Positions 61,682 to 64,000 of a DNA stretch of 64,000 nucleotides are shown here, one piece after another. The position numbers were made by a program, and so were the translations under genes. Source of the DNA: Dongia deserti (lineage in GTDB: Bacteria; Pseudomonadota; Alphaproteobacteria; Dongiales; Dongiaceae); assembly GCF_003574735.1 (NCBI RefSeq), contig NZ_QORW01000002.1:1-64000 (forward strand), in the 5' to 3' direction. Position 1 is the first letter of the stretch; each line of letters begins with the position of its first letter. The notes under the pieces were generated by a model. That model had not been told where the DNA came from and did not search any database. It saw nothing but the letters and a program-made list of their open reading frames with translations.

Positions 61682-63159
61682 TCCGCACCTCTAGGCGGTT
61701 TCATCGGCCAGGGATTCTCCGCATGCGGCGCAACCGCCTTCTTGCGCTGCTCCGCCAGCACCTGGTCCACCGGCACGATGTTGGTCACATGCCCGCCCAT
61801 CAGGCGGTAATCCTCCAGCCGCATGGTGAACTCGATGGGGAAAACGAGCGCCGGTGTCGGCACGTAGCCGGTGGACCTGTCGGGCATGCGCGCCACGTCC
61901 ACCATCACCGTGATGCCGCCGCCCGGCCATACGTAGGCCGGTGCGCCGCCACAGGTGACGCGGGTCAACTTGTCCTTCACCGACATGGTGAGGCGCACGG
62001 GATTCTCCGTGACGCCGGCGCGCAAGCTGCCACCGGCACCGCCCATGAACAGCACCGTGCTGAGCGCCGGCTCGCAATTCTCCGCAATGCGGGCGACCAG
62101 CTTGTCGATCTCCGACGGCGGATCAGCGGGGCGCGGCTTCAATTCCTCGTCTAACACGTACCAGGCATAATGCTCGCCGGTGGTCGAGACCATGAACAGG
62201 CGCAGGCCCGGCCATGCAGTTTTGGGATCGAATCTTTCGACGATTTCCAGCGGATCCTTAAGATCGGTGCCGCCCCAGCCCAGACCCGGCTTCGCGACCT
62301 GGAAATAGCGGCCAGGCGTCGACTTGCGGCCGCGAATCTTGATGCCACTCGGCTTCGCATCGAGCATGCGGCCGGCCTGGTGCTCGGTGAAGATGCCGGT
62401 AATGTGCTCATCCACCACCACGACTTCATCGGCCAGGCCAAACCATTGCTTGGCGAAGATGCCGGTGACAGCCGAGCCGCAGCCAACGCGCATGCGCTCT
62501 TCGGCGTGGCCGTCGACGATCGGCGGCTGGTTTGCCTGCACCACGATGGTGGAGCCGCCGTCGATCGCCATCTCCACCGCTTCCTTGTTGCACAGCCGCA
62601 TCAAGGCATCGCAGGTGACATTGCCTTCGGCTTTCGAGCCGCCGGTCAAGTGCCGCACGCCGCCGAGCGACAGCATCTGCGAGCCGTATTCGTGCGTGGT
62701 CACGTGGCCGATCTGCTCGCCCTTGACGCGGACCGGCGCCTGCTCCGGACCGACATAGCGGTCCGTGTCGATCTTCACCTTGACGCCGCAATAGCTGAAG
62801 ATCCCTTCCGTCACGACGGTGACGCAATCGACGCCGTCCACCTGGCTGGAGACGATAAAGGGCGCTGGCTTGTAGTCGGGATAGGTGGTGGTGGCGCCGA
62901 TGCCGGTCACGAATGCCTCCGGCTGCCGCAGCAACTCGCCGCTCCAGTCGCGTGCGCCTTCGAGGAACCGCACCGCGCCGCGCCCGGATTCGACCGAGCG
63001 GTCCAGCAGGACCAACGGGTCGGTGCGCACCAGCTTGCCATCGACATTGCCGTAGCGGTCGCAGGCGCCGAGCTTGCCCGGCCGGATGCGGCACAGGACC
63101 GGGCACGCATCACACCGTACGATGCCGTCAGCTTCAGCAGTCGGTGCGACCTCGTTCAT
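61678..63159 (-). CDS. hnr: 6-hydroxynicotinate-reductase-like Fe-S protein
   Basis: A 493-residue protein that resembles Hnr of Eubacterium barkeri, the iron-sulfur/flavin enzyme that reduces 6-hydroxynicotinate to 1,4,5,6-tetrahydro-6-oxonicotinate. At the N terminus four cysteines (16, 19, 23, 33; C-x2-C-x3-C-x9-C) are well placed for an Fe-S cluster. Further blocks are EGIFSYCGVKVKIDTDRYVG, the Gly-rich GGVRHLTGGSKAEGNVT, and the C-terminal region TCGGAPAYVWPGGGITVMVDV. The start overlaps the stop of the molybdenum-hydroxylase gene (ATGA) and the stop overlaps the UPF0280 start. The substrate is inferred from the family and the gene context. Confidence 0.85.
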   Translation of the reverse strand: MNEVAPTAEADGIVRCDACPVLCRIRPGKLGACDRYGNVDGKLVRTDPLVLLDRSVESGRGAVRFLEGARDWSGELLRQPEAFVTGIGATTTYPDYKPAPFIVSSQVDGVDCVTVVTEGIFSYCGVKVKIDTDRYVGPEQAPVRVKGEQIGHVTTHEYGSQMLSLGGVRHLTGGSKAEGNVTCDALMRLCNKEAVEMAIDGGSTIVVQANQPPIVDGHAEERMRVGCGSAVTGIFAKQWFGLADEVVVVDEHITGIFTEHQAGRMLDAKPSGIKIRGRKSTPGRYFQVAKPGLGWGGTDLKDPLEIVERFDPKTAWPGLRLFMVSTTGEHYAWYVLDEELKPRPADPPSEIDKLVARIAENCEPALSTVLFMGGAGGSLRAGVTENPVRLTMSVKDKLTRVTCGGAPAYVWPGGGITVMVDVARMPDRSTGYVPTPALVFPIEFTMRLEDYRLMGGHVTNIVPVDQVLAEQRKKAVAPHAENPWPMKPPRGAE

Positions 63160-64000
63160 CGCGTCCCTTCCTTGGCGCGGATCGCGGCGCGCAGCCGGTG
63201 CGGCAGTACCGGAATTTTCGTGACCCGCACGCCGGTGGCACGATAGATGCCACCGAAGATTGCCGGCGCGGTGGAAATCAAGGCCGGCTCGCCGACGCCT
63301 TTCGCGCCATACGGTCCATGCTGCGTCGGCGCCTCGATGATCCTGCAGATCATCTCCGGCATGTCGCCAAAGGTCGGGATCAGATAATCGTGCAAATTCT
63401 CGGTACGGCCGGGGATGTATTCTTCCATCAGCGCGAGGCCGATGCCCTGTGCCGTGCCGCCATGGATCTGGCCTTCGACCTGCTGCGGATTGACCGCCTT
63501 GCCCACATCGTGCGCGGCGGCGATCTTCAGGACCTTGGTCGTGCCGAAATCGAGATCGACCTGCACCAGCGCCACCTGGGTCGCGAAGCCGTAGCAGGCG
63601 TACGGCACGCCCTGCCCCTTCTCGTCGAGCATGGTGGTCGGCGGATCGAAGCGGCCATGGCCGGTCAACACGTCGCCATGATTGTCGACCGGCATATTGC
63701 GGAGTGCCGCACGGTCCTTCACCTGCGCGAGCTTGGCCTTGAGATCCAGGGCCGCCAGCTCGCACGCCTTGCCGGTGACGAACGTCTGGCGCGAAGCGGA
63801 GGTCTTGCCGGCATCGAGGGTCAGCGCCGTGTCGCCCATCACCAGCTTGATGTCGGACGCCGCGATGCCAAGCGTGTCCGCCGCGATCTGGGTCAGGACC
63901 GTGTTCGAGCCTTGACCGATATCGACCGCGCCGCAGTAGAGCGTGATGCGGCCATCGGGCGCGATGCCGATCTTCATTTCCGACGGATTGCTGAGCGAGG
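63156..64000 (-). CDS. Xanthine-dehydrogenase-family molybdopterin-binding subunit (C-terminal part)
   Basis: The C-terminal 280 or so residues of a molybdenum-hydroxylase large subunit; the reading frame stays open through the right edge, so the gene is truncated by the window. Seen are a GQGSNTVLTQIAADTLG block, ASRQTFVTGKA, HDVGKAVNPQQVEGQIHGG and GAKGVGEPAL, which contains the catalytic glutamate of the family. Such subunits hydroxylate N-heterocycles next to nitrogen, for example nicotinate to 6-hydroxynicotinate. Being followed at once (ATGA overlap) by the 6-hydroxynicotinate-reductase-like gene strongly suggests a nicotinate- or similar-ring hydroxylase. The small Fe-S and FAD subunits are expected beyond the edge. 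Confidence 0.93.
   Translation of the reverse strand, partial: SLSNPSEMKIGIAPDGRITLYCGAVDIGQGSNTVLTQIAADTLGIAASDIKLVMGDTALTLDAGKTSASRQTFVTGKACELAALDLKAKLAQVKDRAALRNMPVDNHGDVLTGHGRFDPPTTMLDEKGQGVPYACYGFATQVALVQVDLDFGTTKVLKIAAAHDVGKAVNPQQVEGQIHGGTAQGIGLALMEEYIPGRTENLHDYLIPTFGDMPEMICRIIEAPTQHGPYGAKGVGEPALISTAPAIFGGIYRATGVRVTKIPVLPHRLRAAIRAKEGTR

Overview
The window looks like a GC-rich alphaproteobacterial chromosome segment. Support for this is the N-formylglutamate amidohydrolase / DUF1244 / glycerate kinase / pyruvate kinase neighbourhood familiar from Rhizobiales and Rhodospirillales, together with many ABC importers, tightly packed operons with ATGA start/stop overlaps, and frequent GTG or TTG starts. 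I cannot name the genus. No rRNA, tRNA, CRISPR array, prophage or insertion sequence was recognised.

Region by region. 0.3-2.6 kb (minus): N-formylglutamate amidohydrolase, carboxylate-amine ligase and DUF1244 protein. 2.6-7.9 kb (plus): a drug/metabolite-type transporter, glycerate 2-kinase, pyruvate kinase, then a polysaccharide pyruvyl transferase coupled to a small sialyltransferase-like (GT29) protein. 8-22.8 kb: a very large DUF2339 membrane protein, an L,D-transpeptidase, a lone HyuA-type hydantoinase/oxoprolinase, an MmyB-like regulator facing a small membrane protein, a secreted alpha/beta-hydrolase peptidase, a gamma-glutamyltransferase-like enzyme, a DUF882 peptidase, a coiled-coil protein and a YpfJ-type zinc peptidase. 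22.8-27.2 kb (minus): a complete sulfate importer (sbp-cysT-cysW-cysA) behind an Rrf2 regulator whose promoter carries a long imperfect palindrome. 27.3-29.4 kb: an orphan hybrid histidine kinase.

29.4-44.4 kb is a methylated-amine region. Three paralogous dimethylglycine/sarcosine dehydrogenase-like flavoproteins, a phosphoethanolamine-methyltransferase-like enzyme, a GNAT acetyltransferase and a choline-kinase-like protein lie on the minus strand. They diverge from a glycine-betaine-type importer (proX, proV and a fused double permease) followed by a DeoR regulator. Together they suggest import and stepwise demethylation of betaine-type compounds. 44.4-48.3 kb is a giant serralysin-like RTX metalloprotease with a 367-residue internal tandem duplication. 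48.5-53.9 kb is a polyamine-type ABC importer (potABCD order) feeding an amidase. 54.1-58 kb holds a DUF1194 von Willebrand protein, a 3-hydroxyisobutyrate-dehydrogenase-family enzyme coupled to an enolase-superfamily enzyme, and a divergent TerC membrane protein with a structured leader.

58-64 kb (minus) is the most interesting block: a compact operon, most of whose junctions overlap by 4 nt. It encodes the C-terminal part of a molybdenum hydroxylase (runs off the right edge), a 6-hydroxynicotinate-reductase-like Fe-S protein, a UPF0280 protein, two DUF1185 paralogues flanking a MarR regulator, and an enamidase. Three of these correspond to the first three steps of the reductive nicotinate pathway of Eubacterium barkeri. 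The others have no assigned role, so the operon is a candidate for an incompletely described reductive N-heterocycle degradation system.
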